A DNA stretch of 64,000 nt. Origin: Dipylidium caninum. Lineage: Eukaryota; Platyhelminthes; Cestoda; Cyclophyllidea; Dipylidiidae. This document shows, in pieces, positions 26,501-38,900 of the stretch (position 1 is its first letter; the number at the start of each line of letters is the position of its first letter). A model generated the notes under the pieces. That model did no database searches. It was given only the letters and a program-made list of their open reading frames with translations, and was not told where the DNA came from. The translations under genes were made by a program, and so were the position numbers. Location: assembly GCA_017562135.1 (NCBI GenBank), contig QEYB01000266.1, forward strand, positions 1,054,001 to 1,118,000, read 5' to 3'.

Positions 26501-29100
26501 TCAATCGGTTGACCGACTTCTTTGCGGTAGATTTTAGCAATATTAGTTGGAATACTTGCCCCGCCTGTGAACCACGCACCGTCTCTGTCGCACCAAAGCT
26601 TCTTGTTAGAAACGCGACCTAATTGGCCAGTCGGCTTGGCGATCCAACCGCTCCGCGGCCAACACTCCGTCGTCGTCCCTCGTCCACGCGCACGCGTGGC
26701 CATCCTGTGCGATCGGCAATTGTCTTTATTTTGTGCCACCGTATTTCGATATAATTGGACTTCCGCCCCTGACACCCTTCCTGTGTTGATGCTCTGACTG
26801 CGCTTTTCCGAACTACTCCCCAAAACCTTCGTCGAAAAGAAGGGGAAGAGAGAGAGAGGAAGCACGCCTATTAGTCTAAAATAGGTGGCAGACATCCCCC
26901 GTCACCGACCCTCCATGGCAGTGAGGGACAGAAAACGAGATGGAAGTAGTCACCTTGTCAGCCGTACCGTTAATAACTCAGGTGGTGGCCACTTGTCCCA
27001 TCCGCCATTGTTTTGTTTAACCTGATGACATCTGTTCCCCTGTCTAAATCGGGACTACTTGACTTCCATGCCAAAAATCTGGCCGATTTGGCGAGGTGTC
27101 CACTTTCTGGCCTGTGTCGGGTGATGACACTAAGCGCAACAGTCGCACGGAGAAGTGGGCGGAGTCCTCGCGCCACCAAGCTGTTGCAGCTCATTCGATT
27201 GGGTGCCTGACAAGACAGCCGACAACCGTGCAACTCGCAGCGCGGAAAGCTGCCATCATCGCGGTGCCGCAGGGGTCAGCTTCAAGCGGACAAGCCTCCC
27301 CCAGCACGCAGGGCTGACGTGCCTCGGAGAAGGACGAAGGTGGAGTGGCAATTGCGCCCTCCCGAGGCGAGTGGATTCGGTCAACTGTTCAGGCGTACTA
27401 GGCAGTAAGTCCGTTTCACGTGGGCCGACTGCCGGTCATATGTGATCCTACCAAATAAGGCATGTTGGAAAGCTGTGCCACTGTTCGCACGGCGGCCAGG
27501 AGGGGCGAATCGTGTGATTGTGGGTTCAGGGCGGTGATTAGGTAAACACGACGAACTCACCAGTGTACGCGAACTCGAATCTGCTTTGCGTCGCCCATCA
27601 AACGTCAAATGGGCTGTGTGTCCACAAGTGATCAAACTCAAGTCCTGACCAAAATGGCTGGTTTTGTGAAGTCGCCAGCAGCAACGACGCTGTGCCCACA
27701 AACGCACCTCAAATCTATCCCACCCGCCGTTCGACGGCCGAGTTACGTGTCCGCTCTGCGCGCTCACCCGTGCGTCGGTTGTTTGCTTGCGGTGGAAGCT
27801 GCTTCACCGTCCAAAGCTCCAGTGAGGAGTTTTGTGCACATTTTTACGTTGGACGCCAACAGGGCAGCGCTCGAGACAATCAGTCTGTGTGCGCGGTACC
27901 CCTCTCAAACGCTCCAAGAGGTCCCTAACCCCCTCCCCAGCCTCACTGTGCGCACGCACGCACGCACTCGCACCGAGGGGGAGAGGAGAGCGAGAGGGAA
28001 CCGATGTCAGAGTGCTCGAAACTCCCAATTGGGCTTGCCAACTGTCACCGTTGTGTAGAGTTACAGGGCGACTAGTTGGTACTGGAGCCAAGCAGCGCCC
28101 CGCCTCCGTCGCTTACACCACTGCAATTGATGGCTTTTCGACTCCCCTCCCTGTCCGCCATGAACACTTTCACCACAGACAGACGGGCCGATGGAGGCAG
28201 GCCGATGTGAATTGGACGATATTCGTCACCACTAAGTGTCCAGGGCGCGAAGCCACTGGCATCACTTGTGCTTTTAGCCCCACCTATCCTGCGTCCTCGA
28301 CAGCGTAGAGTACCTCATCATCCGATCGGCTTCTGAACAAACGTTCCCGCAGCACAAAGCTGGCGCGTGGGCGCCGGGGCAATAATGGCACCGACGGACC
28401 GAACTGACGGCTTTTCAGCTTTGTCTTCGGCGTTCCACTGAGTGAGGGTCTGCGCGACTTCGGCGTGGCCGCAACGCAGCAAACAGCTGTGCGACCGGTC
28501 GCCCCGACGTCACACGCGCGCCCGGATCGCAAATTGCTGGGTCCGTCGAGAGGGCGAGTCACCGGGTGAACGGGATTCCTAACTGGGTGCCTCTGAAGCG
28601 CCCCAACAATGCCCTCAACAAGGCGGAACTAAAAAGGGAGACGATGGAGATTTCCACCGCGACAAGCGAAATGGCCGTCCTTAGTGCGTGTTAAACCACT
28701 TCCTAGTGGCTCCCAGTCGGTGCCGGCGGACTGCTCGCCCCAAAATCGTTGTGAGGGGGGAGCACCTCTGTCCGTCAGGCGGCAACAGTTGGGCAAAGGA
28801 ACAGGCTCTGATGCCTGTCGACCAATTCTGAACGAGTCAACCACTGAATCGGTGTCAAATGAAACAGAGGCAGTTGCGCCCGACTTATATATTTGCAAAA
28901 ACAAAGTCGGTGGTCGCGATCACTGCCATCATTGGCACGGGAGGCCACCCGAGCAAACATATTGAAAAATCAGGGTCATCTGTACGGCAGCGTAAAAAAG
29001 AAATACGCGTCACACGTGGAGTCGACGACGAACGCGCACGGATGGACGTAGAAAAAGGCGGAATGCGAGGAGCATAAGGCCGAAGGGAGGGGGGTTGAGG
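23534..29100. other. Region without a supported gene
   Basis: AT-rich to about 25.6 kb, then GC-rich. Open frames of up to about 160 codons occur (for example 27832-28308 plus and 26449-26895 minus) but none shows a family motif, and I could not link any to convincing exons. A tRNA-like element may lie at 26.15-26.46 kb. PATL1 and the ankyrin/SOCS-like gene converge on this interval. Confidence 0.4.
26145..26460 (+). mobile_element. Possible tRNA-derived short interspersed element
   Basis: The stretch at 26151-26173 (GGCTGAGTGGTCAAAGTGTC and following bases) resembles the D-arm/A box of a Ser- or Leu-type tRNA. The block at 26231-26244 (CGGGTCTGAGCCCC) resembles a degenerate T-arm/B box. The spacing is a little longer than in a functional tRNA and I could not fold a sound cloverleaf, so a tRNA gene is unlikely. 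A GC-rich, apparently non-coding body follows. The end of the element is a guess. Confidence 0.25.
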
Positions 29101-30891
29101 TCACCGCACAGGCAGCGGACGTCGATGCGCCAACTTGGGTGTGACCTTGACGAGGGGTGCGGAACTGGGCCGCGGTCCGCGCACCACCGCCGTCATCGAT
29201 CGCTGGACGCGGAGCGCGGGCCCCGCCATTGGCTGCAGCCGGCCGACGCGCGGACACGCGGAGGCGCGGCGCTTCAGCGCGGCGCGCCGCATCGGCGACT
29301 CGGGCTCGGTCACCGCTGTGGCAGAGGACGGCGAAGGCAGCGACGGCCGGTGCTCGCCTGTCGTCGGCGTTGATGATGATGCGATCAGGGAATAATTGCG
29401 CTCTCTCACAGTCCCCTCCAGCTCCTCGAACGAGGCGGTAGTCAACTTGTCAGCGGCAACTGCAGCGACGAACGGCGGTGCTCGAACCCACGCCATGTGC
29501 TCTAGACCAACCGAGGCAAGAAAGGCGGCGAGGTTCGGTGGTAATCCGAGATTGGCCACCTTTGTTTTAAAATTCTTCCCTCCCAACAGTCCACGGATCC
29601 GATTTCGAGCTAGGAGACAAAGGGTGAGGGGCGACTGAAGTAGGCCATCGGCTTCTCTAATCATCCCCGCGACATGCGCGTTAAATACACTTTGCTTATC
29701 GGCGTAGCGTCGGACGTAAGTTGTTCGGAGGCGCAGGTTGTTCACGCTGTCCTGAAGGTCGATGGTAGAGCGGCGCCAAACCAGCAGATTAATGAGGAGG
29801 AGAGCGACAGATCGGAGAAGGGCAGGCACGGGTCGACTGGCTTCCACCAGTTTGGCCAGACGTGGATGTGCAAGCAGGCAGATAAGAATACCGAACCAGT
29901 TTGTGTTGGGACTGACGTACTCCATGAACTCAAACTCCGAAAACCCGTTCTCGATAAGACACCAAAGTACGTCCAACTCCACGAAGGTATCAGTTCGCTT
30001 GGGAATGTCGGGGAGGATATCGTCATTCACGTCGAAATAACGGCACATGCATCGGTCGAAGGAACCGGCGAGGGAATTGAAGACAATAATGGAATCCATG
30101 CGATGGACGTCCACTCCATGAGCGAAAAGTTCGCCGATGCTAGAGAGAAGTGTTTGCAGGAGATTTTCCATTGAATCAGACTGTTGATGCAGTGCGCTGT
30201 CCTCCAGCTCTCCAAGACGCTCATAGGCGCTGGCGAAGAAGTAATCCAGAGTGGATTGGTAGGTGTACTGGCCCCTAGTCCACAGACGTCGGTAGGGAGA
30301 ATTGTTAGGACGAACTTGTTTGCGACAGAAGCACGTCCATCGGCGACAGAACTGAGGACGATTGACGTCGTAACCATGGTGGGAGAGAAGAGGTAGCAGA
30401 TGCCACTGTCGACACTCGACAGCCCAAACGGCGGGAGAACACTCCTGGAAAAAGACCCCCAGAAGCTTGGTGGGGTGATCACAGCGAACGGTCACTCGAG
30501 CCGGAGGAATCTGGAGGCAACGCAAACACTGATCCAGTCCCTCCGAGTCGCCCTGCGCGATGACATGGAGGATGTCCGTTTCCGCAGTGCTTCGGGTAGT
30601 CCAAAGGGGACAAGTTAGCCACCGTTTTCGCCACCGCCACCGCAATTTTCGTCTTCTACTATTCCACACCCAGAGCTGGGTGATTGTCGTGGCATTGTTG
30701 TGTAGAATGTCAACCGCTTCTTTGGAGAGCCTTTCGTGTTTGCTCGTGCCTGCGTGTCTGTCACCAAATTCAGCCAATTGGCAGCCGCGCACGCCGCGAG
30801 AGAGGCGTCGTGCGCACGCACAGGCAGGCGACTGTGGGAGCCAATGCGCGTGGAGATGAGGGCAAGCCATGAGCCAATCAGCTCCGGACAC
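29101..30891 (-). CDS. Ankyrin/SOCS-box-like protein, 5' end uncertain
   Basis: A single open frame of up to 596 codons ending in TAG or similar at 29101. Numbering from the first codon, residues 104-180 look like degenerate ankyrin repeats (ILHVIAQGDSEGLDQCL; AVWAVECRQWHLLPLL then HHGYDVN). Residues 420-460 resemble a SOCS box: SPLTLCLLARNRIRGLL for the Elongin-binding helix, then LPPNLAAFL where Cullin-5 boxes carry LPxP. SOCS-box proteins recruit substrates to Elongin-Cullin ubiquitin ligases. The Cys usual in the first helix appears to be Ala. The tail beyond 490 is Ser-, Pro- and Arg-rich. Residues 1-100 are Arg/Trp-rich and unlike a conserved domain, and the only upstream ATG is at codon 8, so a short 5' intron or downstream true start is possible. 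Ankyrin plus SOCS is my best reading of weak repeats. Confidence 0.6.
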   Translation of the reverse strand: MSGADWLMACPHLHAHWLPQSPACACARRLSRGVRGCQLAEFGDRHAGTSKHERLSKEAVDILHNNATTITQLWVWNSRRRKLRWRWRKRWLTCPLWTTRSTAETDILHVIAQGDSEGLDQCLRCLQIPPARVTVRCDHPTKLLGVFFQECSPAVWAVECRQWHLLPLLSHHGYDVNRPQFCRRWTCFCRKQVRPNNSPYRRLWTRGQYTYQSTLDYFFASAYERLGELEDSALHQQSDSMENLLQTLLSSIGELFAHGVDVHRMDSIIVFNSLAGSFDRCMCRYFDVNDDILPDIPKRTDTFVELDVLWCLIENGFSEFEFMEYVSPNTNWFGILICLLAHPRLAKLVEASRPVPALLRSVALLLINLLVWRRSTIDLQDSVNNLRLRTTYVRRYADKQSVFNAHVAGMIREADGLLQSPLTLCLLARNRIRGLLGGKNFKTKVANLGLPPNLAAFLASVGLEHMAWVRAPPFVAAVAADKLTTASFEELEGTVRERNYSLIASSSTPTTGEHRPSLPSPSSATAVTEPESPMRRAALKRRASACPRVGRLQPMAGPALRVQRSMTAVVRGPRPSSAPLVKVTPKLAHRRPLPVR

Positions 30892-32947
30892 GACCGGCAG
30901 GCGGCGAACACGCCAGGCGAATCAATGACCTCGCGCGGCTGCGACTGGGCTGCACGCTGCGATTTCCGCACACCAAAGTCTTGGCCGCCAGAATGCGCGA
31001 ATAACGCGATGTGAGGAAACCTCCAGTTCTCACCCAACCGCGTTCGGTGGCGCTTCCGTAGCCTTCTCGAAAATCGCTGACTTTCGATTTCTTTTCCTCA
31101 CGGTTCAATTCATCCACCTAGTGGCGATAACACACCGCCAAGCAATGCCACTTTCCATGAGGTGGCCAGGAACCTCACTCATGCTTGACTTGTTCTTCCA
31201 ACTCAAACTCTTACACATATCAGAATGAAAGCACTTGCTTTCCCCTCAGTTACAAGAGCAGGCAGGAAGCAGACGGAGATGTTATCGTCCGTCTCAGCCG
31301 TCGGTGCCGTGTTGCCTCCGGCTGACGAGCTAAGTCCTGTTGTAGGCGCACAGAGATAGAACTTCGTTGTCTATTGAGCGCTGGACCACTGCCAGCTCCC
31401 ATGGGCACACCTTAGAGGTAACCTGTGTAAAAAGCGCCAAAAAGTGCGTCATCAGTGGTCTTGGCAACGTTCAAGTGTTTTTAGAGCAAGTCCACTGAGC
31501 CAAATACACTTATGTGAACCGCATGCGCTTTCCGGGTGATCACAAAACCCAGCTACGTTTTGTTGATTTGTCAGCGAAAGAAGGCATTCTCCTTGTCAAC
31601 CCCCCAGTGAAAGAGCTGTAATTTTTTGAGCCGAGGAACAGGCCTCAAGACACCTCTCACCGAGCCGATTTGGCGCCACTCAGGTGACGAGTGAACTAGT
31701 GGGATACGCAGATTGCTCTCACGCTGGCCAGAGGTTATTGCTAGTGGTGGCGATTATACTACTTAATTACGTTTATTGACGGTAAGAGAAAGTCGATTTT
31801 ATCACAGGCACGGACAGGACTTTCTGGTAAATCTGATTTAACGTACGAAACGAGGGCCGCGGCCATCGGCGAAGCTACCCAGACGTCCTCGTCCCATTTA
31901 CCAAGCATGGACTCCACCTCGGAAACGGCAAATGAAATAAGTTTTCCGCTTGAAAAGGCCTAAGTTCCCGGTGCAACTTACCCTTTCTACTCTTAAAGTC
32001 GGGCGCACTGTTCCCATCGCAGTGGAGGTGCTCCCGTCGACAACCGATTCTTCTGCGAGTGGTTCACACCACCCTGCACATCCAACTGTGAACAACTAAC
32101 TGAACGGCACGCCAAAGGCGTCGTCGACATTAACATTTTTCCAGGCGCTCAGGAGGCGACCGACGCCCCTGCCAGCCCGACCGTGAGTGGCTAGCGCCAC
32201 GACTTCCTTTCTAGTCGTGGCACATGCCTGAACGCTCATGTGCTTCTGGCCCTCCCACAAAGTAGGGCTCGGAGTAAACGGCTTCCAAGCAGAGAATCAG
32301 ATCCGGCTACCTCTTGCATATCAGACAAAGAATCTTGGCTAATTTACACGAAACCGCCGCCCCCCCCCCCGTTGGAACAGAAAATCCACCACTGGTTCTG
32401 ATTTATCTCAAAATCAGGGTTCCGAGTGGGGCTCCGTGACTCCTTAAGAGAAGTTTAAAAAACAAAAACGACAGCTGTGCTGCGGGGCTCCACGCAGGTC
32501 CGCTGTAGCAGAAGTACCTTTGATAACGTTGGCGTGAAATTCTCCGTCCCGGCGCCACTTGTCCACTGAACCTGTCTCGGACGGGTCAGGCCCCGACGAG
32601 TATCAAATGGGGCGCTGCCTCCATCGTTTACGTAACCAAGTGGTCCTGTCAGTGTCGCACTGATTCAGACATCCGTCTGCAGCAGTCCCGAGGGGTACGA
32701 GGGCACAGCCTGTGCCTACGTTGAAAATTACCGCCTGCGAGTGAGGGGAGCAGCTGCAAGCCGCAGCCCACTTCTGTCCTAGATGTTATCACCCTCCCGC
32801 ATGAAGACAATTCTTTTCATTCATTGCCCCAGAAAACACAGAAAGTGGCATACACACAAACATAGGAAGGGACCAGAGGGCGCAGGGACGCGGCAAAGTC
32901 AAAAGCGGCAAGAAAGACATAGGGGGGCTGGCGGAATGTGATGGGGA
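30892..32947. other. GC-rich interval without a supported gene
   Basis: Lies between two minus-strand genes. It should contain the promoter of the ankyrin/SOCS-like gene and the 3' end of the rabaptin-like gene. No conserved frame or canonical AATAAA signal near the rabaptin-like stop was found. Confidence 0.45.
32360..32370. repeat. C homopolymer run
   Basis: Eleven consecutive C in non-coding sequence. It marks a place where base counts may be unreliable. Confidence 0.8.
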
Positions 32948-35900
32948 TCAGCAGCCCTTCCTGAGGGTTGCGGCGGTGCCTGGGGAGGAGTCTCCGTCGG
33001 CGTGGGAGAAGGATCCACTCGAGAAGTAGGGCGCAGCGTCCTTAACCAGGAGGGTGTGGCACATGTCGCAGACGGGGGCGGGACGTGAACGAGTGCCCGA
33101 CGGAGGCACCACCTTCGTGAGACAGGCCGGACAGAAAATAGCGCCACAATGACGACAGTTGCGTTTCGTCGCCGCGCTTTCGAAAGGACGTTCGCATCCC
33201 GCGCACTGGGTTACGTCTTCTGGGTCCTGCCAGCGGACTTCGCGTGTTTGCTCGCGTTGACGCTCCAATTGTATCTACAACGTCGAGATGAGGAGGTATG
33301 TAAAGACACAATATTTACAAACTCGAAATACGCGTTTCTTGAGCTATTTTTGTGATCTAATGGTTGAGGGAGAAAGTATTCAGCCAATGCACCAAGGTAA
33401 TTGCTGAGCCGTAAATGAGGAAAGTCTCCACAACGAAATGGGACACCGATTGTCAGAACAAGAGCAAAAATATATCAGGCGCCCTGTCTCGCTGCTTCGC
33501 CAGGAAGGAAGAAAGACACTGGAACCGCTCTGAATGCTACGCGCGAGTCGTAGACAGTGCATTAAACCTAGTCGAGACAGAGGAGGGCATCTCCGCCAAA
33601 TGGATGAGTCTGCACCGGTCTCCCTGTGCTCGTCCCTCAGTGACCTCGACTGGACACAGTAACTGATGCTTAGAAAATACTCGCCGCAACACAACAGTCA
33701 CTCAGACTGGTGCAGAGCCGACGAACCACTACAATGAGGGCAAATCTATGAAGGACGGCAGCGAAACCGCCCGCCATGATTAGCGCGCTTTTCGCCGCTG
33801 TGGTGGCCTCGGAGTCGGTTAATATTACAATGACCACTGCAAACGAATGCACGGGAGAAACACCGACAATTGTGCTTCTCAAAATGACCAAATATTACTC
33901 TCGAGCATTCATCTGCTGATCCGAGTCTTCACCCTCTGTCCCTCCCATACATCGTCCCTCCCTCCGCATACCTTTACTTCACGGAATTCTCCCTTCTTAT
34001 AAGGGAGTTTTGGACTGGAAGCACGTCCCGCATAATCGCCAAAAAGAGGGGTCAGAAGGGCAGAAGAGGACAAGCACAAAGTCACTCAAATACTGTGAGA
34101 GAAACGGGAGTCACCTGCAAGTGTTGAGAGAGATGAACGAAGTCCAAGGAAACCTTTTCCGAGGTCTCCAGGTCGGCTTGCAAGTGGGTCGCACGCGAGC
34201 GCAGTTTCATCACCTCCTCGCGCGCAAATTTTAATGCCCTTTCCTTTTCTGCCAACTCTGTCTACAGTCAAGTAGGAATCAGTGTTAGTGGACAGTGGAT
34301 TCAAGTTGATGCTGTTTACAAAGTATCGTCTACTCAACGTGCCAAAGGGTAAATTGTGACATCTTGAAGAACAACGCCATGGAGATGAGAAAATGAGGAT
34401 TTATTGTGTTTAAAAGGAAGCAGAGTAGATTTTGCTTCAAACTTTCAACAACTTCAAAATGGCAGTGGTTGAGAACTTGAATGAAGTGGATATTAAAACA
34501 ATGTGGAAAATTTACGAGCGCATGTAAATGGGCGATGTAAAACAAAAAAAAAGATAATATGCTTGAAGCAAATTGACGAGAAGGAGAGTCCAAGGCAGGC
34601 GCAGCATTAGTAGCGTGTCTATGACCAAACCGGACTACCGGTTTCTACCGGTTTTACCCAACCGCCAATGTTATTTTTGAGCAAATGAAGAAGGTCATCC
34701 ACGGGCTCACGGGCCCCAGGTCTCTCCCGTGAGAAAGGGCGTCCTTAAGAAGATCTGCTGCGATGCAGAGAGGACAGAGCATAAAAGACTTCCCTACTGC
34801 CGTCCATACTCACGACTAGCCAAATGATCGATCCCCACAGAATGTCCTTCTTGTTTCAAAAGTATTTAAATAGTGTAATTTACCGGATGTTTATCAGTGG
34901 CCACTAAGATCAGCCACAAAAGCGTGCGTGAGGTAAATTGCTAAAGTTTACCTGGTCAGCAATATATAGCCAAGAATGTTGTTCGGTATTCCGCTAATGA
35001 GAAGGTGAAGAAGGGAGCACTGTGTAAATCTTTTATTGTCACGAGGTCTCTAGTCTGCCAGGTTTTGATTTCCGTCGCCACTTTCGTGGCCAATAGAGGA
35101 ACCTATCTGTGTCCTTGCGCAAATATGGACTCACACAGAATAAATGTTTTTTTTTTCGTAAAATTATGGGACACTCCATCACACAATGCGAACTCGAAAT
35201 CGTTTTCAATTTACCTTATCACTCGTAGTGGGCATAATGCAAAAATTAATTCGTGATTGAAATCTGTATCTCAAAGGTGAGCCTACTTCATTCCTTTCAA
35301 TGTCTTCCCTAGGTGAGAATGTCACAAAAATTGGTCGTGCTCCACAAACGGAGGTGATGGCCTACTGAACTCGCACGAGTAGAGGAGGAGCGCACCTGAA
35401 ATCGTTTTGCATCGGCGGCGGCTTTCTCGGCGGCTCTCTCGACGGCCTGTTTGGCTGCGGCCGACTGTTGGGCGGCCTCAACAGCCCGCGTCAACTCGGC
35501 GATACGTCCTTTGGCATCGCTCACGACATCTTGAAGCGTTTGCTCCGCTTGAAGGCGCTTGCGCCGCTCCTCGTTTAATTGATCTCGGCTGATCGCCTTT
35601 TCGGCATCCAGGCGATTACGCAAGTGCTCGCAGTTCAAACTTAAGTAGGGGAAGAAGAAGACTTTAGTTAGGCGAGGCAAAAGCAAGGGTAGAAATGTCA
35701 AGTTTCTTAATGAGAAGACATTGGTAGCGGTTGCTTGACAGAGGATAGGAGAAAGACACGTAGAGAGAGGGAATAGATTCAATGGCTTAAGGCATGAGGA
35801 TTGCTAGAAATAACGGCAAAATGGAGGGTAGACGACTGACTTGGTGGAGAGCAGTTCCTCCCGTATCTGCAGGGCATAGTGCTCCAACTCCACCTTCCCT

Positions 35901-38900
35901 GAGGGCAAGTCGATGGGCGCGGACATCTCGGCGGCGGCGTTGCGTCGCTTCCCCAGCAGGGTGCGGTAGTGCTCCTCCACCTCCGACAACTCCATTTTCG
36001 CACTCATACGTTCCTGCTCCAGTCGTGAAAACTCCGACTCCGTCGACCGACGGTACTCCTGCGACACGCCAAGAGCGCAAATAAGCATGTTTCACTGTTA
36101 GACGTTTAATTAACCTACCTAAACGACACTTTCCATTTCCTACCCACTTACTCCTTCGTCTCGAGATACGCACCAAATTCGACCACACCGATTGCGAATA
36201 CAAGGTGCTCTGCCTGGGTACTCATCAAAGCGCCATCTCCCCTACTGCTTCGATGACTCAAGATAGGCACAAAACGACGCATAAGAGGTGGCCGCAGCCT
36301 CGAATGAATCCTCACTCTGTACCACCAATTGACTTATTCACACATTCAGGTCTGGGGAGGTGAGTCTTCATCGAGTGTCACTAACAATTTCGGGGAGTAC
36401 AATTAGTTTGTTTAGAGATTTTCCATATGGTAACCGCGTTGCTGTCAGACATGGGCAGTAAGAAAGCCATTTAGAAAGAGGGTGACCGACTCTTTCAACT
36501 ACTCTAAAGAGTTGGTCTCCAGACTGACGGCTTGGGCGTTGATGGGGTCCACAAGCACCAGTTCTTACCGTCTCCCGGTGCGCCAGTAACGTAGATACCT
36601 TCACATCCTGACGCTAGGCTGGTGGAGAGGGTGGAAATGGGGAAACCGCACTACTACTTGAGCCGATCAGGTTGACAGGCCACAGCCGACGAACTGCTAA
36701 TGTCAGGGTAGTCAGGTGGGACTCGAGACGGTGTTTGCTTGCTTCTTGCGATCCAACATCCGGTAGAAAAAAGAGCGCTGCCACCAGGAGGTGGACTCGT
36801 GCACCCTTAGGCATAGTTTCAGGGCGGTTGTGATTCGAGCACTCACTACTCGATCTAGGGTCAAGAGACGCCCATCACCCCAAGTCAACAAAGTTCACAG
36901 ATATGCAAGTGGAGATGATCTATACGCCCCTGCAAAACATAAGGTGTCCAATGAATTGTAGGACGGAGCAAAGTGGGGAGAGTCGAAGTGATTCAGAGGC
37001 CCCCCTTCAAGATATACGTGAAAGAAATGAAGGTGCGGGGAGGATGCGGGACGAGTGAACCACCAAAATTTAGGTCCGTCTCTATGGGCAACGCGACTCA
37101 CTCCTGACGCAATATTTTCACCTTTTTTGGCACCTTATCGCTGGCAAAATGAGTGAAATTAAACATTAAAAGTGATTGTGGATTGTTCGTGATCCAAAGT
37201 CGGCTACCTCAGTCGCGTTTTTCAACATCCTCCCAATAAGGAGAACGACTGTAGTGAATATTTGAAAACTATGGCATAAACTATCAAGCATTTGAACCGT
37301 AATAAGGTGGTTCTAAATGGGCCGGAGTCACCTCAAACTTCGTTTAAAAGCGTATGAACTATCGCGGGTATTTACAAAACCTAATAAATAAGAAAGACAA
37401 AGAACAATTACGAGGTCTGAAAGATGATTCATGAGGATTTCCTGCCTTTTGGATCTCCTAATGAAATTCCTCTTCACATTATTAAAAGATTTTGCCGCAT
37501 ACTCTCCGCAAACGATGGAACTCCGAGTCAGGCGAGGATATGCTATTGAATACTGCCAACTGCATTACCAAGTAAGGAGTTGGCTTTTCGACTACTCCAG
37601 TACTTCACCAAGACGGATTCATTGGCTGAAGAATTAATCAGGAGGAGCTTTTTGGGGTCGAGGGGACAGGGCCTCCCTGCGTTAACGACTGAGCCAATGC
37701 CTTATTTAGGCGTGGCAACCACTCTCGATAGTTATTTCACGCTGTGCAAGGAGAAATCACGTGAAAACCGTACTTTCCTCAACATTAGAGCGAAATTTAT
37801 GCAGGCAGTTGTGAGAAATTTGCTGGCGTACAATCCTTTTCACCTAGCTTTTACTAGCGATTGCACCAACTTTTTAGAAATTGAAAGAAAACATGGACTG
37901 TTTGATTAGTAAGACTGATTTCCATGTTTTGCCAATGTAAAACAACTTGTCAAGTTAAAACCTCATTATGACTCGACCAGTTGGCTGACAAGATCTTCGG
38001 AAAACGCGTATGAAAATTGGCGTTGAATGCAAGACCGTATTATCAGAAATTTTAATCAGAGAAGAAATAAGCAGGATAAAATCGGATCGCAAAGGAAGAG
38101 GAAAACAGGCAAAAAGTGCTTACGCAATCAAAACTGGAAAGGAAGAAAATTGCGCGAAGCAAGGACGTTTGCTGCCATTAGAGCCCCATATAAAACAAAC
38201 GGATGTAAAGAATCACTGGCGATCCAACTAGCGGGCAGTTGATCGCCCTAATAAGAAGGGTTCCGCCAATGAAAAAGCACGGTCGTGGATGACACGCTCC
38301 AAGGTTCCAACAACAGGAACCAAAGTTTGCCACGGATGTGGCAAACTTTGACAATCCTCGTCGATGCAGCTTCGACCAATCGTAAATGAATTTTCAAATA
38401 GAGTCCATTTTCAGGAATGACATCAAACAAAGTCTTTTTCAAATTACATCAGCAGGTAGGCAATTTACCCTTCGACAAGCCAACCAAATTTCAGGGAACT
38501 GCCCACATGGGAACTTTTGTAGTGAAAAACGTTAACTAGGAAGTCTTTAACTCTTACCTTTCCGACAAAAAGGGGTAACAACACAACGCCCCTTCAAAGT
38601 GCCACATCGAGGAAATTGCGGATCTTAAACCTACTTCATGACTGCATTTCATTTGCCAGATATGAAAAAAATGTGTCCATTCAAATGATATTCTCTGAAA
38701 TAAACCTCAAATGGATACATCTATCACTGTTACTTCAATTTGTCTCACTATTATTTAGCTGGTCCAAGTAGCAAGCTTATGACTGAAAATACTCGTCTGG
38801 TTGAATTGTTTAATATAATTGAAAATACGATGAAAGACATTGTTCGTGCTAAACAAAACACTCAGGATCATTCCGTATCCAAGACGTCTTTCCGTATATC

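Noticed and set aside
27832..28308. 158-codon plus-strand open frame
   Set aside because: Overlapped by equally long frames on both strands; low-complexity Arg/Thr/Pro translation suggests chance in GC-rich sequence.
30615..31037. Alternative minus-strand frame at the 5' end of the ankyrin/SOCS-like gene
   Set aside because: It ends in a Gly-rich run and stop before the conserved region, and I found no splice that joins it convincingly.
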